DNA of 64,000 nt, from the NCBI GenBank assembly GCA_036346255.1, contig CM070629.1, forward strand, positions 811,001 to 875,000, in the 5' to 3' direction. The DNA comes from Ampelocalamus luodianensis (taxonomy: Eukaryota; Streptophyta; Magnoliopsida; Poales; Poaceae). Made by a program: the position numbers and the translations under genes. This document shows positions 1 to 11,600 of the stretch, one piece after another. The stretch's first letter is position 1. Each line of letters opens with the position of its first letter. The notes below the pieces were generated by a model. That model saw only the letters and a list, made by a program, of their open reading frames with translations. It did no database searches and was not told the origin of the DNA.

Positions 1-60
1 ACGCCGGCACTAATCGCGCGAGCCATTCAGGTTCGGCTGGGGCTCCCACTGAAGGACATC

Positions 61-1882
61 TTGGTCTCCCATTACTATCGGGAGGATTTCTTGGTGGAAT
101 TCCAGAATCAGCGACAACATGATTTAGTGCTCGGGCGCGCTGGAATCTCCTTTGATGGATACCAGCTGAAGTTCCATCAGTGGAATCATGAAATGCTCAC
201 CGCAGCATCTGGAGGTACCGTGCTCTGTTGTGCCTTGAAGGACTTCCTCTTCATGCTTGGCGCCCCTCGGTGGTCGAGCGCGTGGTGGGGGGAGAATGCC
301 AATTTGACCGTGTCGATGAGCTCTCCCGAGAGCGCAACCAGAATGCTGCCATCTGGGCGGTTTGGGTCTGGGTTCGGAACCCAGACACCATCCCGAAGGT
401 GACACAACTCTCCCTCATGGACCGTCTGGAAGTAGAAGATACTCACCACAAGGATCCGGCGCTTCCACCACCTTCTCCCATCAGTACCTGCTCCAGGGAG
501 GGACTCCGGTATCATATTCTTGTGCATCTCAGTGTACTGGAAGATTTCGCCCCAACCGATTTCCACTTGCTGGGCACAGAGCTTGATGGCCCGGCTTCAG
601 ACGAGGAAGATGAGTACCCCTCGCGAGTCCATTTCTTCGGATCGCAGGGTGCCGGACGGATCACGAGCGGCCAGCGCGGCAGTGGAGATGTTCGCTCGAG
701 GCTTGGCCCGCGGCGTGACGACGGGGATGATGAAGAAGACTGTGATGACAGGGCAGGCCGTGCCCAATTCTTCTATGAATGGCACGCCAAAGAGCTTGGC
801 CGGGCTTGGCAGGCCACCAGCAAGGGGGGAAAAGGAGGCTCCTCAAAGCACTCCTACAAGGGGCGCTCTCGCTCTCTGGCGGGACGCTATAGGCGCTCTT
901 CCAGCGTGGGTCGGGCTCTCCGCGCCACTGCAAGGCGGGAGGCAACTAGCCGGACCCAAACAAGGTCACCGCCAAGAAGGTATATGTTGCAACTCAAGAG
1001 AGCTGACCCTCCGCAGCCTTGCAGGACCTTCCTGGGGTCCTCAGCGCCCAGTCATGACCCTGATGGTCATGGAGCTGTCTCGTCCTCCTGCTTGGACGAC
1101 CCACTCTTGGAGGGCCTTTTTCAGCTGCGGGCTGCTTAAGAGGCTCGAGACGATCCAATGAGGCTGGAGGCCTTGCTTTCATAGCCCACGACGGATCGGA
1201 GGCGGTGGTTTCCGATGTTCCGATACCAGCGCCAGAATGGTGCGATGTTGATCCAGAAGCTGCGGCGGTGGCTTTTCAGGAGCAAACCCAACCACTGGCG
1301 GAGGGGCAGATTGTTGCTTCGGGGGACGAGGTCCCCTTGATGCTCCAGTCTGTGGTGGAACTGCTGCCGACTGATGACGCTGAGGATGATGTAGTCATCG
1401 AGGCTGTGGCATCAGGGGCCGGCGCTGCTGGTTCGGAGGGGATGGACGCTGCACTCCAGGCGCAAGTCCGACCAGCGCTGGAGGGACAGGGTCATTTCGG
1501 CGGGCTGCTCCAGCACTCGGCCTCCCTGCTCGGGCCGTCTCCAGTGACACCTGCGACCACAACTCCACAGCCATCCACTGCCCGCTGTAGCTCACGCCTT
1601 GCTGCGAAGAAGTCCGTGTCGCGTGGAGGGGCGGCAAAGCAGGCCTCGCTGCTCCTGGAGAAGCGGATGGCCGAACTGGGTCAGCTCGGCATCTCCACCT
1701 CCACTGCCAGTTCGGCCAGGGAGCGTCTGGCGCAACTTTTTGCGCAGCCGCTACAGCCAGAGGTCATCCATGCTCTAAAGGTCTTGGCCGGGGTTGAAGG
1801 CAAAGCCCAGGTGAATCTGCCGGCGTTGGGTCTCAGCGCAGATGATCTGAATGCATTAGCAAAGGAAGTTGTAGCAGCTTAA
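61..1882 (+). pseudogene. LINE ORF1 remnant (DUF4283-like, gag-like RNA-binding protein)
   Basis: Two overlapping frames together resemble the ORF1 protein of grass L1-type elements. The first (61 to about 215) reads like the N-terminal DUF4283 fold, with YYREDFLVEF and later FDGYQLKFHQW. The second (228-1139) continues with LPLHAWRPSVVERVVGG and VWVWVRNPDTIPKVTQLSL, typical of the domain's second half. A frameshift near 215 separates them. A further open stretch (1205-1882) encodes an acidic, alanine-rich C-terminal region (ending LNALAKEVVAA) of the kind that closes such ORF1 proteins. The role in the family is binding element RNA into a ribonucleoprotein. Inactive here. Confidence 0.7.
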
Positions 1883-2132
1883 TGCGTTGCGCAGGTGGCA
1901 GGGTAGAAGTTTAGCTTCAAATGTCCTCTTTTGGGTTTTGGGGTCCGCATGTTGTTTATTTCCTGTCTAAGCTCTTAGGCGAGTCTAGCACTCGCTGGGT
2001 TGCAGTCTCTGTTAAGCCTGATCAGCTGTCTTGGTCCTGTTTGTTCCCTGCTTCATTACTGAAACCTTGTAATGGATCCAGGGTTCTTGTGCAAGTTCAG
2101 TTGCTCGCAGGTTGTTGGCCCTTATCTCTACA

Positions 2133-2800
2133 ATGTCCTCTTTAAACATTGTGAGCTGGAATGTAAGAGGGCTTAATGCGTTGGCGAGACGGCAGGTTGT
2201 CAGAGAGTTGGTTTTTGACACATCCTGTGCTATTCTTTGTTTGCAAGAGACAAAGCTCGAAATCATAAGCGATGTTGTAGTAAATGACCTAGCGGGTGGG
2301 CGCTTGAGAGGAATGGTCCACAAGCCGGCGTCTGGCACTAGGGGTGGCATCTTCATAGCGTGGAGTGAGGATCGAGCCCAGTTAGACACCCCCTCAATTG
2401 CAGACTTTTCCATCACGGCGCGTGTCACGCCTAATGATGAGGGCCCGCCTTGGACGTTAACGACGGTCTATGGACCTCACCAAGATCAGCATAAGCCGGC
2501 CTTTTTGGAAGAGTTGAAGAATATTGCTGCTTCAATTCAAGGCCCTTGGTTAATTCTGGGTGACTTTAACCTAATGTACGGGGCTTGTGACAAAAACAAT
2601 CACAACTTGAATAGGCGGCGGATGGCCCAATTTCGGTCGGTCATCGACCACTGTCAAATAAAAGGAGATTCATCTGCAGGACCGCCAGTTCACTTGGTCA
2701 AATGAGCAGGCTAACCCGACTCTAGAACGGATTGATAGAGCTTTTGCAAATCCGGAATGGGATCAGGTTTTCTCAGATCATATGTTACGCCCGCTCTCAT
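2133..2800 (+). pseudogene. LINE ORF2 apurinic/apyrimidinic endonuclease domain (frameshifted)
   Basis: Exo/endo/phosphatase-fold endonuclease, which nicks target DNA to prime reverse transcription. It starts MSSLNIVSWNVRGLN, carries the metal-binding glutamate in LCLQETKLE and shows LTTVYGPH and WLILGDFNLM, all diagnostic of the L1 endonuclease. Near 2665 the frame breaks (after CQIKGD); the rest of the domain, with RQFTWSN, RIDRAF and the terminal SDHCPLL, is in the next frame and joins the RT frame. Either an indel has killed it or the two parts were once one ORF2. The position of the break inside a conserved domain argues for decay and not for programmed frameshifting. Confidence 0.85.
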
Positions 2801-4707
2801 CCTCGATCTCCGATCATTGCCCTTTGTTGATCGCGCCAGAGCAAAGGGCTAAACCGTCGAGACGTTTCTTCTTTCAAAATTTCTGGCCCTTCCTGTCGGG
2901 CTACAAGGAGGTTGTCTTGCAGGCGTGGTCCCAGCAGGTTGTTTCAGCTGACCCGGTCAAGATTCTACTTTGCAAGTTGCAAAGGACGACAAAAGCATTG
3001 ACAGCCTGGAGCAATGCAAAAATTGGAGATAAGAAGGCGCAAATGTGCTTAGCCCTTGAAATCATTTTTCAATTGGATAGAGCACAGGAGCTAAGGACGC
3101 TTTCCCCGGCTGAACTACAGCTACGGTCGGAGCTGGAAATTCATATCTTAGGACTAGCGGCAATTTATCGAATGGCGTGGAGGCAGAGGTCTCGAATTAC
3201 TTGGCTTAAGCTAGGGGATGCAAACACAAGGTACTTTCACTCCAAAGCAACCGCAAGGGCGAGGAAAAGTTTCATTCGCATCCTCTCAGACTCTGTCAGT
3301 ACCTACACGCGGCAAACAGACAAGGAGGAGGCCCTTTTTCGACATTACCTCAACATTATTGGTACAGCGAGGTCGGCGATTAGTGCTTTCGACTGGGATC
3401 ACCTTACGCCCAGTCAAGGACATTTGGAAAACTTAGGCCCCTTGGAGCATCCGTTTGCGGAGGAAGAAATCTTAACCGCAATTCTCAAAATGCCACGAGA
3501 CAAGGCCCCAGGTCCGGATGGATTCACTGGAGAGTTCTATAGGGGGGCTTGGGGCATTATAGGTCCGGACATCATGGAAGTTTTCACAAAATTCTACAAT
3601 CTCAACATGACTCATTTTGCGAAAATTAACACGGCCAATATTGTCCTGTTACCAAAGAAAGAACAACCGATTGACATATCAGAATTTAGACCAATCAGCC
3701 TAATTCATAGCATGGCCAAATTAATATCCAAGGTGCTCTCGTTAAGACTGTCTAAGCACATGAACAGTTTAATTTCTAGAAGTCAAAGCGCTTTCATCAA
3801 GACACGCTGCATACAAGATAATTTTCTCTATGTGCATAATCTGGCCCGCAGTTATCACCGATCCAAAACTCCAGTTCTCATGATCAAATTGGACATATCC
3901 AAGGCTTTCGACTCGGTGTCTTGGCCTTACTTGCTTGACACTCTCCATCACCGTGGCTTCGGGCCAAGATGGAGGGAATGGATCTCAATCTTACTTGCCA
4001 CGGCCAATTCCACAGTCATTCTAAATGGGATTAAGGGACCAAGAATCTGGCATCGATATGGGGTGCGACAAGGAGATTCTTTATCTCCATACCTCTTCAT
4101 ACTAGCAATTGATGCCCTACAGTTGTTACTAAACAAGGCCACTTCCAAAGGGTGGCTATCTTCGCTAAACGGGAGAATGGTCAAGGCGACATTGTCGCTA
4201 TACGCGGATGACGCGATGATTTTTATGCCTCCCATCAAGCAAGATTTAGATAACTTAAAGGGGCTTCTAGCCATATTCGGCGAGGTGACTGGGCTAAAAA
4301 TCAACCTGGACAAAAGTGCAGTTATGTCGATCCAATGTCAAGACTTGGATTTGGATGCCATCCTGCACGACTTCCCGGCCAATAGGAGATGCCTGCCGTG
4401 CACATATCTTGGTCTACTGCTCTCCCTGCGAAAGTTAAGGAAGGTGCAGCTGCAACCCCTAATTGATAAAATAGACGCAAGACTGGGGGGTTACAAAAGA
4501 ATTTGTTTGTCCCGGTGGGAGGTCGACAACGCTCAAGGCGCTTCTCTGATACCCATATACCACATGACATTGGCGGACCTACCAGCATGGACCAGAAAAC
4601 AAATTGATAAGCGTCGAAGGGCTTGGTTCAGGTGGGAGGTGATGCCCGGCAGGATGGGGAAAATGTTTGGGTTAATCGGAGTACAGTTTGTCGCCCCAAG
4701 TCTTTAG
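2782..4707 (+). pseudogene. LINE ORF2 reverse transcriptase domain
   Basis: Open for 641 codons and still the best-preserved part of the element. Motifs in order: KAPGPDGFTGEFYR (about 3502), FRPISLIHS, LDISKAFDSVSW (about 3888), GVRQGDSLSPYLFILAID (about 4060), and the catalytic YADD at 4201-4212 followed by the GLKIN thumb motif. This is RVT_1 of plant L1 elements, which copies the element RNA at the nicked target. The frame closes at 4705-4707, while similarity (GGLGILHLANFSRALRLRWL) continues one base shifted from about 4698, with a TGA at about 4768 where tryptophan is usual. Confidence 0.9.
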
Positions 4708-4977
4708 GTGGCCTTGGGATTCTTCATCTAGCCAATTTTAGTAGGGCACTCCGTCTTCGTTGGCTATGATTTCAGTGGAAGGATCCGGAGAAGCAGTGGA
4801 GCGGTATGAAACTGCCAGTCAATGAGACAGACCGAGAACTTTTTCGAATCTCAACGGAAATTGCTCTTGGAAGCGGAGACAAGGCAAGTTTCTGGAAGGA
4901 CGCTTGGATGGGGCGCATGCCCCTGAAAGACATGGCCCCGAAGCCTTTATGCGATCGCAGACAGAAAAAACAGAACG

Positions 4978-5709
4978 GTGAGAGAAGCTCTCGAGGGAAA
5001 CACGTGGATTGCCGACCTCAGAAGAAAGATTTCAGACCAGCACCTTGTGGACTTCGTACGTCTATTTACAAGAGTTGCCCAGGTGTCTCTCACTCCTGAA
5101 GTTCCTGACGACATCACTTGGAAATGGACTTCCGCGGGAACATACACGGCCCAATCGGCGTATAAAGCACAATTCTTGGGGTCAATACACAAACCGTACG
5201 TCGGTCTCATCTGGGATGCCTGGGCGCCACAAAAATGCAAAATCTTCGCATGGCTGGCAATCCAAGAGCGGCTACCAACGGCAGATATCTTGACAAAAAG
5301 GCATATCCAAAATGATTTTTGGTGCCCGTTATGTACAAACACTGCCGAAACAGCACATCACCTTCTTATCAGTTGCGGATACACCAAAAGGGTTTGGAGT
5401 GCTATTGCAACGTGGGCGCAGCGTAATAGCCTGTCGCCGATGCACTAGGGCACTCATGCATCGACCCTTGACTGGTGAATGGCTGTGTCACAAAGTGAAG
5501 GGGCCGCGGGCAAGAAGGGCCAAAACTCCTTAGTTATCCTAACCTTGTGGCAAATTTGGAAAGAAAGAAATAAAAGAATTTTTCAGCATCAGCGAATCAA
5601 CGCCATGGGGCTGGTCGCGATCATCAAGGAAGAGGCCAGGGCTTGGATAATCAGCGGGGCAAAGAACTTGGCGGCCTTCTTACCAGCGGGAGTTTTGGTA
5701 GTTTCGTGA
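4978..5709 (+). pseudogene. LINE ORF2 C-terminal zinc-binding (zf-RVT) region
   Basis: Similarity resumes in a third frame. Residues include the spaced zf-RVT signature: ITWKWTSAGTYTAQSAYKA, then LIWDAWAPQKCKIFAWLA and the Cys/His cluster CPLC...TAETAHHLLISC at about 5323-5375. A TAG at 5446-5448 interrupts; coding-like sequence with LTLWQIWKERNKRIFQ follows to 5709 and matches the usual LINE C terminus. The region is thought to bind the element's RNA. It is non-functional because of upstream shifts and the stop. Confidence 0.82.
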
Positions 5710-6290
5710 GAATCGGCGTTTCGTTGTTGTTTTTTGTTTTATTTTTCTGTTTTTGTTCTTTTGCCTTGTTTCCTTGTTAGTTTTCTGTTTTCATGTTTTT
5801 CTCTTTTTGATCTGTTGTAGTTGTTCGGCTACTTTTTTGTCTTCGCTGGGTTTCTCCTTCTTTAATGCAAAGATGGCAATGCTTTTGCCATTTTCATCAA
5901 AAAAAATAATAAAAAATAAAATAAAAACAATTATACTTGTTTTAGCAGGTCTGCTGAGATTTCGTAAGCTCCTTGGTACTGTTGTGCTTGTAGAACATTT
6001 GTGCATACTTTGACTAACAAGTTCACACAAGGATTGCAGAATTCAGTGTGTGTTCAGGGGTTGACAAATGAGTTCGACAAAATCCCATCCAATGACTTTG
6101 CGATTTACAGCATTTTTGAAACACCAGTTCCAAAAAAGAAAACAATTGTTACCGTAAAAAAAACTGAACTAAATCAGTGACATAGTAGTAGAACAAGTCA
6201 AAAAGTTAGCGTCCAAAAGTAAACTTAAAGAAAGAAGAAGCCTCTGCAAAAAAAAAAGAAAAGAAAGAGAAAGGCCTTAAAGGAATTGGA
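5710..6290. other. LINE 3' end and eIF5B upstream region
   Basis: T-rich LINE 3' untranslated sequence runs to about 5895, followed by an A-rich tail with short TAAA/AATAA units (5897-5933), the expected end of an L1-like element. From about 5935 the DNA is AT-rich without coding character and with several A-tracts (6150-6165, 6246-6255). This must be the eIF5B promoter region. A TATA-like TTTTATATAC lies at 6294-6303. Confidence 0.6.
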
Positions 6291-6293
6291 GCA

Positions 6294-6303
6294 TTTTATA
6301 TAC
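6294..6303 (+). promoter_or_regulatory. Putative TATA box of eIF5B
   Basis: TTTTATATAC sits about 410 bp before the initiation codon, just where GC content jumps from AT-rich DNA to a GC-rich leader. A start about 30 bp downstream would give a leader containing the small intron at 6598-6687. This is inferred from position and composition only. Confidence 0.35.
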
Positions 6304-6597
6304 AGGCCTCAAATTAAAAAAAAAAGCAGTGGCAGCCCGAGGCTCAGCCGGCCCACGCCGGCCCACAGCCCACGCCTCCACGCCCACCGCTCCAGTTCCA
6401 GCGCTGGAGAAGACGCAGACCTAATCCCCTCCAGCCCACTGCTCCACGCCCTCGCCCGCCCGCCGACCCTCCCAGCTGCCTCCGCGGCCGCGCCCTCCCT
6501 CCACGGCTCCACGCCCGGCGGCCGGCGGCCGTGTTGCCGGCGATCTCGCCATCTCGGCTCTCGGGATCTTCTTCAATCTTCATTCTACAACAGAGAG

Positions 6598-6687
6598 GTA
6601 GTTCTTGCCTTCTTGCATTTACGTGGAAATGACTCAATTACACAGCTCTGCCTCTCTAATCTCCTCACTCTTCAGTCTTCTTGCCAG
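6598..6687 (+). other. Putative 90-bp intron in the eIF5B 5' leader
   Basis: A donor AG|GTAGTT at 6597/6598 and a pyrimidine-rich acceptor ending TTGCCAG at 6687 enclose 90 AT-richer bases inside a GC-rich leader. Splicing leaves the start codon at 6712 only 24 bases into the next exon. Leader introns near the ATG are common in plant housekeeping genes. Not proven. Confidence 0.5.
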
Positions 6688-6711
6688 GCCGATCCCCCGC
6701 GCAAGGCGTCG

Positions 6712-8690
6712 ATGGGGCGCAAGAAGAACGTGGCCATCGACGACGACGAGTACTCCTTCCCGCAGGGCGACGCCGCCGAGACCGCTGCGGAGAAGGAGAA
6801 GCCCAAGAAGGGTGGCAAGGCCGCCGTGCCCGACGACGACGACTATGAGCCCCCTCCGCCGCGCGGAGATGAGGAGGAGGAGCCGATCAACGTCGTCTTC
6901 ACCGGCAAGAAGAAGAAGAAGAAGGGCGGCGGCGCCGTGAGCTCTTTCAGCGCCTTCGACGCCCTCGCAGCCGATGAGGACCACGACGAGGAGCCGGACG
7001 CCGCCAAATCCGAGGGCAACAACGATACTGGCGACGCCGAGGACGGCGACATCGATTTCGACTTCAGCAAGGCCAAGAAGAAGAAAAAGAAGGACAAGGG
7101 AGCTCGCCCAGCCCTTGAAGAAGAGGAGGATGAGGCTGCGGTGCCCCCAGCCGTTGCTGAGGAAGAAGAGGAGCCTGCGGTTGCTGCAGTCACAGCTGCA
7201 AAGAAGCCGCAGAAGAAGAAGAAAAAGAAGGGTGGGTTTACCGTGGACGATGAGGACATTGCCAAGCTTCTTGCTGAGATCGAGGAACCTCCCCAACCCA
7301 CCGAGGAGGCTGAGCCGGAGGAGGTTAAAGGTGAGGTTTCTGTGGCTGCCCCTGATGTGGATGATGCCGGAGGAAAGAAATCAAAGAAGAAGAAAAAGAA
7401 GGGTGGGTTTACCGTGGATGATGAGGACATTGACAAGCTTCTTGCGGAGATTGAGGACCGGCCTCCTCCCGCTGAGGAGCCTGAGCCAGTGAAGGATGAG
7501 GGTACTGTGGCTGCTGCAGCCAGTGTGGATGATGCTGAAGGGAAGAAATCAAAGAAGAAAAAGAAGAAGAGCGGAAGGACAGCACAGGAAGAGGAGGATT
7601 TGGATAAGCTTCTTGCTGAGCTTGGTGAAGGCCCACCACCAGAGAAGGAGAAGGAGAAGCCATCCCAGTCACCGCCTTCTGCCCCAGTGGTGATGGAGGA
7701 TGTGGAAACTGCAGAGGATGGTAATGTGGAGCAGAAAGTTGGGGAAGGAGAGGTGGAGTCCGTTGCAGCCAAGAAGAAAAAGAAGAAGAAGGAAAAGGAG
7801 AAGGAGAAGAAGGCGGCAGCGAAGGAGGCAGAGGCTAAGAAGGAGGAAAAGGAGGCAGAGGTGCCTAAAGGGAAGGTTGACATGAAGAAACTCCCAAAGC
7901 ACGTGCGGGAGATGCAGGAGGCACTTGCCAGGAGGCAGGAAGCCGAGGAGCGGAGGAAGCGTGAGGAGGAAGAGCGGTTGAAGAAAGAGGAGGAAGAGCG
8001 GCTGCGGCGGGAGGAGGAGGAGAGGAAAGCGGAGGAAGCAAAGAAGAGGAAGAAGGAGAGGGAAAAGGAGAAGCTGCTGAAGAAGAAGCTGGAGGGTAAG
8101 CTCTTGACCGGGAAGCAGAAGGAGGAGGCGAAGAGGTTAGAAGCCATGAGGAGACAATTCCTTGATCAGAGTGAACTTCAAGTGGCTGATGGTGCTGCCC
8201 CTGAGACAAAGAAGAGGCCTATATACGATTCCAAGAAGAAAAAAGCTCAACCAAAGACCACAGAGACTGCCAAGGTAGTTGAAGAACAACAGCAAGAGGT
8301 CAATGAAGCTAACAATGACGAGGAAGAATATGTATTAGTGGATCAGGAATCTCAGTCTCAGTCGGAGCAATCTGAGGAGAAAACTGAACCCGACCAGGAG
8401 GTTGAAGAGTCAAAACCAGAAGAAGAGGAGGAAGATGAAGATGAATGGGATGCAAAGAGCTGGGATGATATTGATGTGAATTTGCCAAAGACAAGTGCTT
8501 TCGAGGAGGAAGAGACAAAGCCTGTTGTCAAGAAGGAAAGTTCTAAAGCACAACCCATTGCAAACTCTAAAAAGAGTGAAATGGAAGATGTGGATGTTAG
8601 TAATGGAACTGTTAAGAGGAACAGAAGTGTTGCTTCAAAGAAAGGACCTTCTGCTAAAGAGGATAACACTAAGAATGGTAGTGACCTCCG
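6712..8690 (+). other. Low-complexity lysine/glutamate tail of eIF5B with internal repeats
   Basis: Purine-rich coding sequence dominated by AAG, GAG and GAA codons. Three near-repeats of about 56-60 codons each start with a lysine run and read GGFTVDDEDI(A/D)KLLAEIE (first two) or a diverged version with TAQEEEDLDKLLAEL (third), at about 7201, 7381 and 7549. The antisense strand is open over long distances only because of this composition and is not a gene. Such tails are poorly conserved in eIF5B and dispensable for catalysis in the family; the repeats probably grew by unequal exchange. Confidence 0.8.
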
Positions 8691-11600
8691 TTCACCAATC
8701 TGTTGCATCCTTGGTCACGTCGATACTGGAAAGACAAAGCTGCTGGATTGTATTAGACGCACTAATGTACAAGAAGGAGAAGCTGGGGGTATTACCCAAC
8801 AGATTGGGGCAACATACTTCCCAACTGAAAACATTAGAGAGAGAACAAAGGAGTTGAAAGCTGATGCTACTCTTAAGGTTCCAGGCCTGCTTGTTATTGA
8901 TACTCCTGGCCACGAGTCCTTCAGTAATCTGCGTTCTAGAGGTTCAAGTTTGTGCGACATTGCTATTTTGGTTGTTGACATTATGCACGGGCTTGAACCT
9001 CAGACAATCGAATCCCTGAATCTTCTGAAGAGTCGAGATGCAGTGTTTATCGTTGCTTTAAATAAGGTATATGTTTTGGAGTTTTTTCCTTTGAACTTTT
9101 CCTTCTTTACCGCTCTTTTATTTACTTATTATTTTATTTGTTTGTTTGTTTTCATTCTATGAAGGTTGATCGCCTTTATGGTTGGAATAGATGCCCAAAT
9201 GCCCCTATTGTGAAGGCTTTAAAACAACAAAATGAAGATGTTAAGAGGGAGTTCAATACGAGGGTTACTGATGTGTGTGAACATTACATCTTCTGTTTTT
9301 TGTTTTCTTTAAAAAAGAAACTCTTACCAGTTGGTATTTCTATAATCACATTTACGTGCTTTGTCCAACAGATTGTGACACAATTCAAGATGCAAGGCGT
9401 GAATACTGCTTTGTACTACAAGAACAAGGAGATGGAAGATACATTTAACATAGTGCCTACCAGTGCAGTAAGGTACGATCTAGCATTGAACTTATTGCTT
9501 CATTCATTTAGATTTCTGGCAGCAACTATGATAGTGCTGGCATCTTTTCCTTGACACATAATGTACTGCTCTCCACAGTGGTGAAGGCATTCCTGATCTG
9601 CTTCTACTATTGGTGCAATGGGCACAAAAGACGATGGAAGATAGGCTTACTTTTGTTGATGAAGTCCAGGTACTGTGCATAAATTTACTTGTCATTATAG
9701 AATAATTTGCTTGTCATTATAGAAGAATGCACTCTATCTTGTTGTGTTTCAGTGTACTGTGCTGGAAGTCAAGGTCGTTGAAGGTCATGGTACTACAATT
9801 GATGTTGTTTTGGTCAATGGTATAATCCATGAAGGAGATCAGATAGTCGTGTGTGGGATGCAGGTAAAAATCATTTTGCTTTATAATTTCAATTGCCGCA
9901 ACAAGTGCAGCATATTTAAGATGCCTCATGTTCTTGTTTTATCTTTATGTAGGGACCCATTGTGACAACTGTAAGAGCTTTGTTAACACCACACCCAATG
10001 AGGGAGCTTCGAGTTAAGGTGCATGGCTCATAATATTGCAGCTTTGTTTTCATTGCTTAATTCATACCCAGTATAGTACTGTTTGATTAGGGTGCCACTT
10101 GGATGGTTCATTCTCTTTTGGTGCTTTGATTAATTGGGATTATTCCTACATACCGCCAGCTTTGATTAAAACCATTTTATACTGGGAGGATTACACTGGG
10201 TTAACACTTTGGTCAAAAGATGTAGGTTAGGATAATAGGATGTTAGCCTATGGAAATTGACCATAAGGGTCATCTTACTCGTTGTAGTCCTACCAAGAAA
10301 GCTCAAACACTGGCCTACCTATCACCCCATTTTTTTTCTTTTGTGCTAAGATGGTTTTGGTTCATGTTTATGTGACTTTAATGCCATTCATTTCTTTCAC
10401 CATCGTGAAACTGTTTTACCTCAGTATATTAAAGTAAACCTATGGCAGGTATCGATATTTTTGACCCATTTTGCATTACCATGCTTAGTCCTACCAAGAA
10501 GCTTAAACACTTGCCACCTATCATTCATTTTTAGGGCACCTACCAACATCATAAGAAGATCAGAGCTGCACAAGGAATTAAAATATCAGCACAGGTGGGT
10601 TCAACTTCTTCTTCTTTTTCTTTTTCTTTTTTTTTTGCATTGCAGAGTTCTATGGCAGCAAATTAATGATTGCTTTCTTTCAGGGTCTCGAGCATGCAAT
10701 TGCAGGGACTGCTCTCTACGTTGTACGACCTGAGGATGATCTGGACAAACTGAAGGATGCTGTAATGGAAGAGATGACAAGGGTTAGTAACCGGATTGAT
10801 AAGAGTGGCGAGGGTGTCTATGTACAAGCATCTACCCTTGGGTCATTGGAAGCTCTCACTGAGTTCTTGAAGAGCCCTGCTGTGAATATTCCTTTCTGTG
10901 ATTTCAGTATAGGGCCAGTCCACAAGAAAGATGTTATGAAGGCCAGTGTTATGCTTGAGAGGAAGAAAGAATATGCAACTATCTTGGCGTTTGATGTCAA
11001 AGTGATGCCTGATGCCCGTGATCTTGCAGAAGAGTCTGGTGTGAGGATCTTTGTAGCAGATATAATATACCACCTTTTTGACCAATTTACTGCATACCTT
11101 AAGAACCTGAGGGAAGAAAAGAAGAAGGAAAGCGCCGACGAAGCTGTGTTCCCCTGTGTTCTCACGATCATGCCGAACTGTGTCTTCAACAAAAAAGACC
11201 CAATCGTTTTGGGTGTCGATGTCCTTGAAGGAATAGCTAAGGTATTTTGGTTGGTCACTGATATTTTGTATTTTCTCAACCACTATGCCTTAGCATGTTG
11301 TTTTATTCGGTAGTTAAGACATGCTCCCTCCAGTCACAAAAGGAAGTCGTTCTTGACTTTTCAAAGTCAACAAGATGCCATTTTGATCACTAAATGTTAT
11401 CATCATATTTTTGAAAAAAAAAACTTATAAAAGTGCAATGTTATGAAAGTATTTTTCGTGACAAATTTACTCATAATATTTTCGTATATCCAAACTACGT
11501 ACTTTAGATAACATCTCTGGTCAAAATTGATAGATTTGACTGTACGCATTTTAGGGCGACTTCCTTTCGTGACTGGAGGGAGTAACTGGCAGACTCTACA

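Larger units (their letters stand above)
1..5935 (+). mobile_element. Degenerate L1-like LINE retrotransposon, left end outside the window
   Basis: A plant L1-clade non-LTR retrotransposon in sense orientation. In order it holds remnants of ORF1 (1-1880), an apurinic endonuclease (2133-2800), a reverse transcriptase (about 2800-4700), a zinc-binding region after the RT (5000-5440) and an A-rich 3' end (5897-5933). The coding frame is broken: shifts lie near 215 in ORF1, near 2665 within the endonuclease, near 4700 and near 4940, and there are stops at about 4768 and 5446. The element cannot make an intact ORF2 protein. The 5' end lies before base 1, so its full length is unknown. It ends about 350 bp before the likely transcription start of eIF5B. 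Family assignment is firm; exact ends and target-site duplications were not resolved. Confidence 0.92.

Noticed and set aside
6286..6711. In-frame N-terminal extension of eIF5B from an upstream ATG
   Set aside because: It lies in leader sequence with a likely intron at 6598-6687, has no conservation-like features, and the ATG at 6712 gives the family N terminus MGRKKN.
6843..8147. 434-codon serine/phenylalanine-rich frame on the minus strand
   Set aside because: Antisense of the AAG/GAG-rich eIF5B tail, which becomes CTT/CTC on the other strand; no start context, domain or splice sites.
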